From positions 616,001 to 680,000 of the forward strand of contig JAUIRK010000926.1 of assembly GCA_030549495.1 (NCBI GenBank): a stretch of DNA of 64,000 bases. The letters are read 5' to 3'. Positions 11,665 through 21,994 of the stretch are shown here, piece by piece. Position numbers and translations under genes: made by a program. The stretch is from Nectonema munidae (Eukaryota; Nematomorpha; Nectonematoida; Nectonematidae). The notes under the pieces are model-generated. The model ran no database searches and was not told the origin of the DNA. It saw only the letters and a list, made by a program, of their open reading frames with translations. Within the stretch, counting starts at the first letter, position 1, and each line of letters begins with the position of its first letter.

Positions 11665-12239
11665 AAAAAAGCATATGTAGTGACCCTTGTTTGGTCCAAG
11701 TCCGAAGTGAAGAGTTTGTGTTAAATTTATGATGTTTTCAAGTATATAGAGTCAAGGTCGGATTTTTTTAAGTAATGAAAAAATTTGTTTACTAGGCATA
11801 TGGAATGAGTGCTTCTTTTTTAGTGGAGTAGTTTGATTCCTGCTGTCGAAATTGCATTTTTTTCAATAACAGCATATGTTCCCATATCCCCTTTATACCA
11901 TATGACTTGATTTTTCTTTATATAGATAAAAGAAAGCTTCAAAATATTGTCTGTTATATTTTAATCTGTTCATCTAATGCAAAAAATTTCGTTATTCCGA
12001 AATCAAATTCTGAATCATATTGAATTGATCTTTGAATTAAACGTAAAAAGTTACCCACGTTTTTTACGATGGAAGTATCTTATATAAATTATTTTAACGT
12101 TATTTTTTGTTATATCCTATTAGAAATGTAGAAACTTGGAGATGCAACCTTAGTTAAATAATATTAAACAAATTAATGTGTTTTAAAAACACTGGATTTT
12201 TTATATAAAGTTAATTTTTTTTTGCTCCAAACTTTAATG
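11665..12239. other. No gene seen
   Basis: AT-rich sequence without recognisable features. Confidence 0.5.
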
Positions 12240-14290
12240 GCTATACTTTTTATTGGCCTACTGCCTTGTAGGGTTTCGCCTCTTTTGGCAAAGGCTAGGC
12301 CCACCCACCGTTTAAAACTGTGGTTGACGCTAAGAAAGGCATCCTGACATAAAACCTTTACTCTAATATAACTAATATGCTTATGCTGCCAATAGCCAAT
12401 CTTCTATGATAAGGTTCCCAACTGCGAAATCATCGGGCAGTTAGGGCTAACAAAACTACGCGTTTAAAGCATCAATAAATGTTTATAACGAACAGCAGTT
12501 TATGAAGCAGAGACCAAATTGTAGGCTGACCCTGAGATTGACTACAGCGAATTTAAGATCCCTAGTGGGTAAGAGCTCGGATGTGGTAGGAAAGTGTCGA
12601 TTACAGGTTTACAAGATGTGAAGTATGAAAATGACGGCACTAAAATGATCAGAGGTGTTGAGGCTGTACTGGAGTGGTAATAATTCTAGGTAAAAAATGA
12701 GAGTGAAGAAATGATGAGACACGTTTTTCGAATGGCAAAGACAAGTGCAAAAAGAGCAAGAAGAATGTTATGGGAAATCCATTCATGAGAGATCAAAATG
12801 GACAGTTGAAGCTATACTTGGATGATTAACTGAAGCTATGGAAGCATTACTGCGAGCAATTATTAAATAAGGAATATACGTGTCACAAAATGTTGAAAAC
12901 TAGACCTAATGTAGGGCCTGTGCCCAAGTTTCTGGCGAAGAATTCACACTAGCATTTTCAAAGATGAAGATGGATAACGCACCTGGTCCAAGTGGTGTAC
13001 CAATAGAAGCTTCACAGCTGTGTGGATTGGAAAACGCATTAGCCAAGATAGGCAATGACATGATCAAGTGAAAGAGAATACCTGAAAACGTGTTGTTACC
13101 AATTTACAAAGGCAAAGGAGACTTGAAGGAGTGTAATAACTACATAAGTCTAAAATTATTTGAACATGCAATGAAAGTACGGGAGAGAGTTTTTGAAGAA
13201 AGAATTAGAAGAAGTGTAAACATTCGTGAGATTCAAATGGGTGTTATGCCTGGCAAAAGCATAATTGACGCAGTATGGAGTTAGAGCTGTGATTGAAATG
13301 TATAGAGAGGCTAAAACACTGGTACAAATTGAAGGAAAAATGTCAGTGTGGTTTGAGGTGGAGGTCGGGGTGCACCAAGTTTCAGTGCTCAGTCCACTGC
13401 TCTTTGCAACTGTCATGTATGCAGTGTCTGATATCGAAAAACATGAGAGAAATCCTTTATGCTGATGACTTTATAATTATTGGAAGTAGTTGGAAAGAAG
13501 TTTGGAAACAAGTTTAACTGTTGGAAAAAAGCATTAAATAGCAAAGGGTTGAAGGTGAATGTTCCAAAAACAAAAGCTATGAAAGTTGTTGCAAGAAGAT
13601 GTAGAATCTTAGTCAGCGCTGTTGATCCTTGCTCTATATATGGAAGTAGAGTCTTGAGAAACTCTATTCATTGTACAAATTGTAAGATATGGGTTCACAA
13701 GAGATGTTAGTGTATCCATGATTCATTGACACATGTGATGAATTTTGTATGTTGTAGATGCAAGAGCGGTGAAAACAATAGTGAAGATGAGAATATTGTC
13801 AAACTTAGAGATGATGAAATTGTAGTGGTCAAAGAGTTTTGCTACTTGGGTGATGTTCTTGTGAGAGATAGAGAAAATTGGGACTGCTGTATTAGCAAGA
13901 ATCAGAGATGGTTGGAGAAAGTTTAATGATATAGCAGGTGTACTGTGTGGGAGAGTGTTGTCTATGAAATCAAAAGGAGCTGAATGTTGGGCGATGAAGA
14001 AAGTCGACATCATACGAATGCAAACGGCAGAGATGAGGATGATACGAATGGTGTGTGTCAAAACTCTCTTGGACAAAGTACCGAACTTTAACTTAAGAAA
14101 GATTTCTGTTTTTGGAGATTTTGAAAGCACTTTAGAGGATTCCCGCCTGCTTTGGTTGGGCCCTCTTGAAGGATTGGTTCCCCAAAACTTTAAAAAAAAA
14201 ATTTGGAATTTAAATTTTAACGGGAAAATGGAGGGAGGTAAACCAAGAAAAATTTGGGGGTTTTTTTTTAAGAAGGAGGAGAAAAAAAAT
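12240..14290 (+). pseudogene. RTE-like LINE (endonuclease/reverse transcriptase) fossil
   Basis: This is a 5'-to-3' ordered relic of a non-LTR retrotransposon. A 5' untranslated-like segment with AAAGGCATCCTGACATAAAA lies near 12335. The start of an APE-type endonuclease (LRLTTANLRSLVGKSSDVVG) is near 12530-12590, then much is missing. The reverse transcriptase follows: NAPGPSGVPIEA near 12980, LPIYKGKGDLKECNNY near 13094, VGVHQVSVLSPLLF near 13368-13410, and the active-site box YADDFIIIGSS at 13457-13490. A cysteine/histidine-rich insert (C..CKIWVHKRC) lies at 13673-13707. A C-terminal tail (CYLGDVLV; RLLWLG; GGKPRKIWG) runs to about 14270. Several frame changes and stops break it. The clade is my inference from the YKGKGD and GVHQ.SVLSPLLF spacing; other RT clades are possible. 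Confidence 0.8.
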
Positions 14291-14435
14291 TCCAAGGTTG
14301 AGGTTTGGTGGGAGAATCCGACCTCCTCGCTTGCCCCCTCTCTCCTGGGTGAGGAGAGGACGCCCCTTTTTTGGGAAAGAAAAAGAAAGAAGAGTTTTTT
14401 GTTGTTTTTTTTTCAAAAAACAAAAACCCCCCCCC
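14170..14435. other. Homopolymer-rich stretch across the LINE tail
   Basis: Runs of A, T, C and G of 8-10 bases are crowded here (for example ten A near 14191, nine T near 14262, nine C near 14428). The distorted LINE C-terminus reads through part of it. This density of runs of all four bases is unlike the neighbourhood and could reflect sequencing or consensus error. Confidence 0.45.
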
Positions 14436-14530
14436 CTTTTTCGAACTATGAGCAGAGAAGGCGTGATGCTGGATCGAACCCAAGACCTTGTGGTATCGAA
14501 GACATGTATCTATTCACGTCCTAATATAGA
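14436..14530 (-). repeat. tRNA-derived SINE, copy 2 (minus strand)
   Basis: On the minus strand the B box reads GGGTTCGATCC inside GGTCTTGGGTTCGATCCAGC, matching 12 of 13 bases around the B box of the copy at 750-930. It continues CATCACGCC..CT..CTCATAGTTCGA, again as in copy 1. It abuts the LINE tail. Confidence 0.65.
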
Positions 14531-15248
14531 GAATCATTTTGATTTGAATGGAATCAAAAGCCAATATATATTGCGTATAAAATTTCTATTATTTAATACA
14601 TTGTTGTGGAATAAGTAAAATGTACTTTTTTTATTATATTTATAGTTATTGAAAATATTTTTAACAAAAAATAAATTACAAGCATGCATACAATTTATTT
14701 CTATTTTAATCCACTATTTATCATATTGTTAACAGAAAAACATTGATATACAACCTGTCGTTCATTTACTATTTGTCCAGGTAAACTTTAATTCTTTCTC
14801 TGTCTGTAGTAGTAGCCACGATACAAAAATCCTTCTAATGTTAGTTGAAAACTCTGTAAAAACTTTTGCCTGAATTTTACATGAACCAAGCCTTGAACCA
14901 CTATAAGTATCTACTTGTCTACGCACTAGATTACAATTTAGCTTCTATATTTTAATGTTAATTAAGGCAAAGCATAATGTTAATGCCCGTGTTCAATGTT
15001 TCTATGCCCATTCCAGTGTGGAATCTAATGAGTACGCGTTCTGTTGATGAACAGAACCTAGCTTTGTGGAGTATATGGTTTGGCTTCAAGCCGTAGACGC
15101 CTTTAAAATAGAAGAAGAGAATTAATTGCCTTAGATAGGAATAAAATAGAATTATTCAAAAATATTAAATCACAAAATCTAATGAGAAAATTAAATTCAA
15201 CTATTTTCGAAAAGCAATTGTTTAACTATTTTTTTTGGAATTGTAGAA
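14531..15248. other. No gene seen
   Basis: AT-rich sequence. A GC-richer patch at 14990-15105 (includes GGTTTGGCTTCAAGCCGTAG) has no identity I can assign. Confidence 0.45.
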
Positions 15249-15466
15249 GAACACAATTGACCCAACTGGTACTTCTAGGATTAATCAAAAATTCATTTAC
15301 ACACTTATACACTGTGCTTCTCTCACTTCAGATGCAATAATTAGGATCACTTCATTGTCTACTCTTACCTTTTTCTTCATCAACATCTTTTTATTGTCTT
15401 GAACTCACCATCACTGAATTATGTTTACTCGGTAAGCTGATCATTTGAACTTTTTGGTTACCAGTT
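15249..15466. repeat. Dispersed repeat, copy 1 of the 15.2/17.4-kb pair
   Basis: Starts ACAATTGACCCAACTGGTAC and ends AACTTTTTGGTTACCAG. The same order of words, including CTTCTCTCACTTCAGATGCA and CGGTAAGCTGATCATTTGAA, recurs at 17466-17668 with few differences, and its first 80 bases recur again at 17371-17450. Confidence 0.75.
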
Positions 15467-15521
15467 TCCAATGAAATGAATATTGTTTGCTTTTTTTTTT
15501 TAAATTATTTGCAAATAGAGA

Positions 15522-15600
15522 TTCCACTGTCAGGAATCGAAGCCAATGCGACTGCATAAATACCAAATGCTTAAACTGCTACATCATCTTGTCAAGTAAA
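15522..15600 (-). repeat. tRNA-like SINE fragment, minus strand
   Basis: On the minus strand an A-box-like GTAGCAGTTTAAGCATTTGG is followed at normal tRNA spacing by a B box GGCTTCGATTCC. The downstream tail shared by the other SINE copies is not evident, so this may be a separate family. Confidence 0.5.
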
Positions 15601-16129
15601 ATTCAGGTTTTATCTAGGAAATGATTAAACTTGGAAGGAAATTTTTTTGAGCAATTAGATATTATTATTACAATAAATTGTGGGTCCCGGATAATTGTTC
15701 GGTTTGCCAATAATAAGCCCATTCATGCAATGAGGTTAAAATAGTTGCCAGCATCTTAACTATACTTTGTTCTCGTCGTAAAACGGGTCCTTCTTAATTC
15801 AGGCTAGAAATACATTTAATTTTTAAAGATTTTTGAATGTGAGAAAAAAGAGTATAAAATATGTTATTTCTGTATCTGTATATGTATGTATTTATAATAT
15901 CGTTAATTAGATAAAGTAGTTTGTTGTTTTTGCTTTAAAAATTAAGTTATGTAAAAGAGTAGGTGTTATAATAAAAAAATCTAATCTGTTTACGCTTCAT
16001 CTCCCAATTCCGATATAACGGTTCCAATCACAAATTCTTCCAATGCTTAAAAATCTCTACGACTCTTAAATTTTACCAAATTCTGACTCCACAACTCTGT
16101 CTTTGAGTAAATCTTTTGTTTTTTTATTC
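15601..16129. other. No gene seen
   Basis: AT-rich sequence with no recognisable exon or repeat end. Confidence 0.5.
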
Positions 16130-16258
16130 TTAACGCATTTACAGCCAATGTTCCTATTTTGGAACATAAGTAATTTCATCTTTGTCTGCTTTTTTCAATG
16201 ACTTTGAATATAAATCGTCTGCGTTTTTTTAGATATCTTCTGCTTTGCTTGGCCTTAA
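16130..16258. mobile_element. TTAA short element, family B
   Basis: Starts TTAACGCATTTACAGCCAAT, then GTTCCTATTTTGGAAC, AATTTCATCTTTGTCTGC, AATCGTCTGCGTTT and ATATCTTCTGCTTTGCTTGG. The same order is seen at 54153-54290. Its expected right end (TCTTAAATGGGTTAA) is replaced by the left end of the neighbouring family A element. Confidence 0.7.
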
Positions 16259-16393
16259 CCCGTTAACGATCACAATAATCAGACGATATCTAATGTAAAG
16301 CAGAAGATTTGTATTAAAGAGCTTTGATAAACGCAGACGATTTTATTTTTGTAAAGTCGACTATAGTCGACATGGGCGTTAAAAATGGGTTAA
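16255..16393. mobile_element. TTAA short element, family A, inverse orientation
   Basis: Bounded by TTAACCCGTTAACGA and AAAAATGGGTTAA. It contains CAGACGATATCTAATGTAAA, the word AACGCAGACGATTT and a perfect 16-bp palindrome GTCGACTATAGTCGAC near the right end. It shares its left TTAA with the family B element, forming a fused pair. Confidence 0.75.
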
Positions 16394-16507
16394 GTTAGAG
16401 ATTGTCTAATTTTTTTAAAACATATTGCGTAAAGAAAGAATAAAATTTTTACTATTTGAGAAGGTTAATTAATTAACATTTTTTGTTAATATGAGTTTAG
16501 ATTTAAC

Positions 16508-17189
16508 GGATCATATGAAGAACAACCACCCCAATAATTCTGGGGTGGCTATTCTTCATAAGAAAAATTTTTAGGGTGGCTATTCTTCAGTTGAGTTTTA
16601 TATTTATTTAAACTTTGAAATGTGTATTGTATAATTAAATTCGAGCGTATACTAAACAAAGTGTTTTTAATCGGATTACACTGATACTGATTTCCTGAAA
16701 ACATACTATATATAATCACTAGTATATATTTAATCTTATAACACTGTATAATCTTGAAACAATATCCTGTTTTGCAAGTCGGCTGTATAATATTATAGAT
16801 GTATACTTATTGTTTATTTTTTAATTCTTCTTACAATATGAATTTTCAAGATTTTATTTTGAAAATATAAAAAAAATGAACGGATGTAAAAGAAATTTTC
16901 TAGAGTCTTATCTTCAAGAATTTTTGTGGCGAGAAAGATTTTCCAATAATGTATTTTTTAGTTTATGTGAGTACATATCTCAACAATTTCCTGTATAAAA
17001 GTAAATGTAAATTTTAATATTTTAGTTTTTACTAAATAAATTTTTTTAATTTTGCTTCAGTGTTATATTCTGTACAATATTATTGGAAAACTATTTGGGG
17101 TGGTGGTTCTTCAAAAGGGTCATGCGGGGTGGTTGTTCTTCACTTGCTACTAAGATATTGTCTTGGGGTGGTTATTCTTCATATGATCC
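16508..17189. mobile_element. 682-bp element with 27-bp terminal inverted repeats
   Basis: The ends are inverted over 27 bp with one difference: GGATCATATGAAGAAYAACC, followed by ACCCCAA, at 16508-16534 and its complement at 17163-17189. Internal copies of GGGGTGG.T.TTCTTCA or close variants occur near 16541, 16574, 17097 and 17125, all pointing to the same end sequence, like subterminal transposase-binding repeats. TTAA occurs just outside both ends (16503-16506 and 17193-17196). The interior is AT-rich and non-coding. Confidence 0.75.
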
Positions 17190-17370
17190 TACTTAACTTT
17201 CATTTTGAAAGCTCACATTTTTCAAGACTCTGATAAAATTAAAAACTACTCAAAATTAAAAATGAATAAAAAAATTAAAGTTAAAATGGTATCTATATTT
17301 ATAAATTTCTCGCCTTTTTATTGGATAAATAATTTAGAATGTTTTTTTTGTTTTTAACCAATAATAATTA

Positions 17371-17668
17371 ACTCAATTGACCCAAGTGGTAGTTCCAGGG
17401 TTAATCAAAAAGTCAATTATACACGTATACACTATGCTTCTATCACTTCATATAAACCAATAATAAACTCAATTGACTCAACTGGTTATTCTAGGGTTAA
17501 TCAAAAAGTCATTTACTGCTTCTCTCACTTCAGATGCAATAATTTGATCACTTCATTGCCTACTCTTACCTTTTACTTCATCAACTTTTTTTTATTGACT
17601 TGAACTCATCATCACTGAATCTTGTTTACCCGGTAAGCTGATCATTTGAACTTTTTGGTTACCAGTGT
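17371..17668. repeat. Dispersed repeat, copies 2a and 2b of the 15.2/17.4-kb pair
   Basis: An 80-bp partial copy (17371-17450, CTCAATTGACCCAAGTGGTA onwards) is followed by a nearly full copy (17466-17668). Both match 15249-15466. The linker ATAAACCAATAATAA repeats sequence before the first partial copy, pointing to a local duplication. Confidence 0.75.
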
Positions 17669-17883
17669 TCAAAGAAATCCTACTATAATTCTATAAATTC
17701 TATTATTTCTATCAAATGGATTTCGTAAAAATCTCGTAACTGATTAAATAGTAAAAGAGTGTATCCGTTCTCAGAAGTTGCATTAGAAACGTATAATAAA
17801 TTTCTGCTATAAATAGTTTTTTAAAAATGTCTATTTTGCTTTATTTCTAGCATTTAACATAGAAAGATCTGAAAGGATTGAAG

Positions 17884-18348
17884 ATGAGTAACTTCAAATA
17901 TCCCAGCGCGATGGATATGTTTCGTAGAAAGGTGTTGAAGCCGAATGAAAGTCCCATCCCCTATAAGCTGCCTGGTATCATGAATTGGAAGCCGGGCGAG
18001 TTCTACGACATCACTCGTGAAGAAAGAGATTTGATTGAGAAGAGATCGCAAATCCGAAAGTACTGGCGGGAGCAGTTCAACATTCGCTATCACGACCCCT
18101 TCGCGCTGCCCAAGGGAACGCTTTCGGTGCACGATCCCGCAATCGGCCGTCTCGACGCCTTCTTCACAACTCGCGCAAAATACTACCGCCCAACAATCAA
18201 GTACTGGTTGCGCGCTTGCTTCTTACCTCTGGTGGTAACCGCCTACTTACTTTATTTCTGCGAAATGCCCCGTTGGAACAACGATAAACGGGCGAGAGAG
18301 GGCGAAGTTCTTCTCAAGGATCGGCGGCATCAAATTGCACTCCTCTGA
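17884..18348 (+). CDS. NADH dehydrogenase 1 beta subcomplex subunit 4 (NDUFB4-like, complex I)
   Basis: A complete 154-residue reading frame. NDUFB4 (B15) is an accessory, non-catalytic subunit of respiratory complex I in the inner mitochondrial membrane. Support comes from ITREERDLIEKRSQIRKYWR (about residues 46-65), which matches the conserved AxRxxLRAxLKREFxxQYNDP region together with the following QFNIRYHDP, then a DPAI motif, KYYRPTIKYWLR, one hydrophobic membrane segment (ACFLPLVVTAYLLYFCEM), and a charged C-terminal REGEVLLKDRRHQ that mirrors the family's KEKLIQEGKLDR. Length is somewhat above the mammalian protein because of a longer N-terminus. I chose the ATG at 17884; the in-frame TTG at 17878 is an unlikely start. 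TTTATTTCTAG at 17840-17850 looks like a splice acceptor, so an upstream 5' untranslated exon is likely. Codon use is GC-rich against its surroundings and the frame is undamaged. Confidence 0.8.
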   Translation: MSNFKYPSAMDMFRRKVLKPNESPIPYKLPGIMNWKPGEFYDITREERDLIEKRSQIRKYWREQFNIRYHDPFALPKGTLSVHDPAIGRLDAFFTTRAKYYRPTIKYWLRACFLPLVVTAYLLYFCEMPRWNNDKRAREGEVLLKDRRHQIALL

Positions 18349-18654
18349 CTGCTTCTCTTCATTTCACCAATTTGTGTGTTCTTTTGCTTTTTTCATATTA
18401 AATCATTTTTCTCCTTTTCCCTACACTTAAATGGGACTTTCCATTTTGTGAGATTTAGATTTATAATGTCTATTATTATCTATGCGGCAAACGGAAAGTT
18501 TCCCTACATGGAAAATTTCCCTACACTTTTAATCTCCTAAGAACATAAGCACTAATTTCTGTGTAGCTACATAGAAATGGAAACACATGCTGTTCTTGTG
18601 TGTGATACTTTGTATGTATATGTTTATTTGTGTTTGATATTGTGTATGTTTAAT
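18349..18654 (+). other. Probable 3' untranslated region of the NDUFB4-like gene
   Basis: No coding pattern. An ATTAAA at about 18398-18403 could serve as a polyadenylation signal; no AATAAA is seen nearby. Confidence 0.35.
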
Positions 18655-18805
18655 AGTGTTCTGCACGGGGCGGACAACCCGCGTGGGTTTTGCGGGATCC
18701 GCACCGGCGGGGCGGACGTGGGTTGTCCACAGCAACATTTTTGCGGTGCGGGTTTTATTAATATAGTGCGGACAATCTGTGGGTTGTCCGCATTCTCTTT
18801 TATGC
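18655..18805. repeat. GC-rich repeat with GCGGACAACCCGC words
   Basis: A sharp GC island containing GCGGACAACCCGCG, GCGGGATCCGCACCGGCGG, GGCGGACGTGGGTTGTCC and a later GGTTGTCCGCA. The alternating GCGGACAA / TTGTCCGC words make it partly self-complementary. It resembles GC-rich hAT-type non-autonomous elements, but clear ends were not found. Confidence 0.45.
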
Positions 18806-19172
18806 AAGTTTTTATGAGTGCATAATTGCCTTTTTAGAAATAGCTTATTTTTGGAAAGAGATTTGCATTGAGTAAATGGTGTTTGATGAAGTGAAGTCGT
18901 AATTGAAATAAAAAGATAGAGCAGGTTTGATTAGCGTCATTGATGCGTGTACAAGAGAAGAAGGAGAAAAAAATCAAATAATAGAATGTCATATTTTTGA
19001 TATATACATTTAAAAATATTATTCGATAATTCATTTTTTTCTTGTTTTCTTTCGCACATTTTAAATGGCAACGTTAACATCTGTCTAAGTTTTATCTCAT
19101 TTGAAATCTGGCTTATATAAAATAAAAAGTGTAAATGGATTGAAATCGGAGGTCTGAAAAACGTTTGGTATC
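18806..19172. other. No gene seen
   Basis: AT-rich sequence only. Confidence 0.5.
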
Positions 19173-19499
19173 GTGGTAAATGAAAAAAACACTGATTTGG
19201 ATTTTGTCGTTTGTAAAGTAGTATGCTTTCAAGCTTTCGCTTATTGTGGAAGAAAAACAGGTACTTCTATTCTTAGAAGACACAAGTGCAAAATATATCC
19301 TAATCAAACTTTACTGACTGATGCTATCAAGCCAGTTTTGAATAATGATAAAGTTATTTTGAAAGCTAAAAACGAAAACATTAAACTAGCATGCGTCCGT
19401 TTTTTAGCTAAAGATCTAAGACCATTTGAAACGATCGGTTGTGGTGGATTCATTGACTTAGTTCAAGAGGTAAACTCTAATGCTTTCTTAAATTTGTAA
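19173..19499 (+). pseudogene. hAT transposase N-terminal fragment (Hermes/hobo-like)
   Basis: An open stretch without a good start codon. It contains a BED-finger-like end (TSILRRHKCK), then a lysine-rich linker, then ACVRFLAKDLRPFETIGCGG and FIDLVQE. The A.F.AKDLRPF..V...GF..L motif is characteristic of the segment after the BED finger in Hermes/hobo-type hAT transposases. The rest of the transposase, including the catalytic core and dimerisation domain, is not present downstream, so this is a truncated relic. Confidence 0.7.
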
Positions 19500-19624
19500 A
19501 ATTATTTTATGTGAGAAAACAAAGTATACAAATTAAAAATTGCAATCCAAAAATACAAATTTGAAAAATCTAACTAATAAATCTGACTAATAAATTTTTT
19601 AATTTGAATAATTAAAAAATGAGA

Positions 19625-19945
19625 TAGTTTATCGGCACTTTATTTGATATTTTCAAGTTCTTATAAGCAACAAAAGCCAACAGTAGCTAACCCTTATAGG
19701 GTGATTTGGTAACGCTTGTATTTTTTACATTTTGTAAGGAATCATAGTATACAAAAAACGGTAGTTTAATCACTTTTCATAAAATTATTTAAGTCTAAGA
19801 ACATAAAATCCTAAAAAAAAAAACCATTTAAACAAACAGAAATCCTAAATGTCTACAAAAAATTTTTGATATCTGTCATAAATAGATCAAGTACATTTTT
19901 AACAACTGAAACATTTTGCTTCGATATTATATTTTTATTATAATA
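19625..19945 (+). repeat. Dispersed repeat adjoining the EHGERFHQDI-family element
   Basis: Closely matches 35085-35430: GAGATAGTTTAT, CAAAAGCCAAC, TAGCTAACCCTTATAGGGT, ACGCTTGTATTTTTTACATT, ATAGATCAAGTA and AACAACTGAAACATTTTG occur in the same order. Here it lies downstream of the minus-strand coding relic at 20219-21690, suggesting it is that element's 3' terminal part. Confidence 0.65.
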
Positions 19946-20218
19946 ATACTAATCTACAAAAAAAAAATTTTTTTTCAGAGGCAAGCGTGAAAATATACTT
20001 TTTATACTATTTCGGCCATGGCGATTTCAAATTTGTTATCCGTTTTCATCCAACACATCTAGTTTTTTCACAATCGGCATTTTTTCATTGAAGTAATTAA
20101 CATATCAAAACTATAAAATTTAATCAATTATTAAAAGAAATACAAATTTGAAATAAGTTTCGGAAAAAATTGAGAAAAAAATCAAAAATGTTTTTTTAGC
20201 CGATCTTTCCAACTTTGC

Positions 20219-21690
20219 TTAAGGATTATCACGCGTTAACATCCAACAAAAATCTCCTATCATGTTTGGATTCCATCTTGCCTTATATCTACTTTCCATC
20301 TTACTAATGTCTTGATGAAACCTCTCCCCATGTTCATCACTGACTGCTCCTAGGTTTGGAGGAAAAAAGTCTAGGTGAGAATGGAGAAAGTGAATTTTCA
20401 ATGACATCCGACACCTCATATGCTTCAAGCAATTCTTTTCCAAAAAACTGCTACACACTGATTTAAAAGCATTTAAAGCTCTCAGTTCTTTTTTCCCCAA
20501 AAGGTCATTAAAACAGTTGTCCCTCATCACTTCTCCAATTTGGGGGCCAACAAATATGCCCTCCTTCAATTTTGCGGAACTCAAATTCGGAAATAAGTGA
20601 GCTAAATGTTGGAAAGCAGAACTACTTTTATCAAGGGGTTTCACAAAATTTTTCATCAAGCCCAACTTGATATGTAAAGGAGGTAAGAGCGCCTTATTCA
20701 TATTGACCAGAGGAGTTTCCTTAACACTGTGTTGGCCTTGCTCAAATGAAGTTCTCTCACCCCAGTCTTTTTTTTGTAATGTTCAGAAACTGCTCTACTG
20801 TCCCAGAGACAGAGAAAGCAGCAATACTTGGTGAAGCCGGCTTGTATTCCCATTAGGAAGCCTATGACTTTGAAATCGCCACATAAGCTCCATTGATGTT
20901 GTGAGTATCCAACTGCTTCATGAAGGAGCTTCATATTGTTATAAGACTCCTTCAGATGAGTTGAGTAAGCAATCGAGACACGTGGGTATTTGTTGCCGTT
21001 ATGGAGTAAAACAGCCGTTAGACTCTTTTTGGAGGAATCTATAAAGAGTCTCTATTCTGATGGCTCATGTTGAAAGCCTAAGCAATTGTATAATTCCTGA
21101 ACGTTGCAACAATAACATAAACGCTTTTTCCACGCAAAATAAGAAGATTGTTCGGCATTACGCTTTCTGTACTTTGTGATTCTCACCTCCTTTTCAACCA
21201 AATTATGTTGTTGGAACCTTGAAACCTACAACTCGGCCTGTTTTTTCGTTAGATAGAGGTCGCGTATGAGATCGTTTAGCTCACTCTATAAAAAAAACTG
21301 TTGGTTCATAGTCTACTTCATTGATACAGGGTGAAGTGCTTATTCTGGGAGAGTTTGATTCTGCAGAACTCCCCTCCTCCACCGATAAGAATATGACCTT
21401 GTTTTGGTGTGATTCAGGTACTGGGTAATCATCAGAATGATAAACAGGTCTGATAGCTCACGGAAGATTCGGATACACAATTTTTGTTCTGGATGCATGT
21501 TTGAAACCTTTGAATTTAGTGAGGGAGAAATAACAATCATCGGCATGGCTTGTCGGAACTCTCAAGATCATTGGAACGGCAAACTTGAAAGATGACTTTC
21601 TACCATTAAACCAGACAGTCAGGGCGTTGTAACATGATTTGCAAGAAACGTGTGGAGCCAAAGATTTATCTTGGTCTTCTATTCTACAAC
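20219..21690 (-). pseudogene. Transposon-borne arthropod protein family with EHGERFHQDI motif, copy 1
   Basis: A protein I recognise as a recurrent uncharacterised family of arthropod genomes, probably spread by a mobile element; its biochemical function is unknown to me. On the minus strand, in order: YFGCRIEDQDKSLAPHVSC and KSCYNALTVWFNGR (a Cys-containing N-terminus, about 21600-21690), FAVPMI..VPTSHADDCYF (about 21540-21590), YPNLP, a HLKESYNNMK-like stretch near 20940, WSLCGDFKVIGFLMG, GFTKYCCFLCLWDSR near 20800-20850, LLPPLHIKLGLMKNFVKPLD (20630-20700), SLKIHFLHSHLDFFPPNLGA and EHGERFHQDI (20310-20405), then FCWMLTRDN at the end. The upper part is broken, so the copy is likely dead although the last 160 codons are open. 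Paired cysteines could bind metal. A second copy lies at 49120-50600 on the plus strand. Confidence 0.75.
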
Positions 21691-21994
21691 CAAAATAACT
21701 AAAGTAAGCTGTTTTCAGTAAATGAGTTATTGCATAGTTTATTATAAAATCATGTCAAAATACCATTGATTATATAGATTTTCAAATAAAAAATAGTCGA
21801 AATCATAAAAAATACAAAATTTAAAATAAAAAAAATATTTTCTCACTTTACTTACTTCATAACGCTTACTAATTAAAAATACTCCAGCATAGCAAAAAAT
21901 GTAAGTTTTGGGGTTATATCTCTGGAACCTGATGAGATCAGCCAAAACAATTACCAGAAATGAAATCAGCGTACTTGATTTAGTTATTTTCACC

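Noticed and set aside
13723-14295. 190-codon minus-strand open frame
   Set aside because: It is the antisense of the LINE C-terminal region; its composition is that of a complement.
18529-18825. Open frames on both strands over the GC-rich repeat
   Set aside because: They are produced by the repeat's composition; no domain and no start context.
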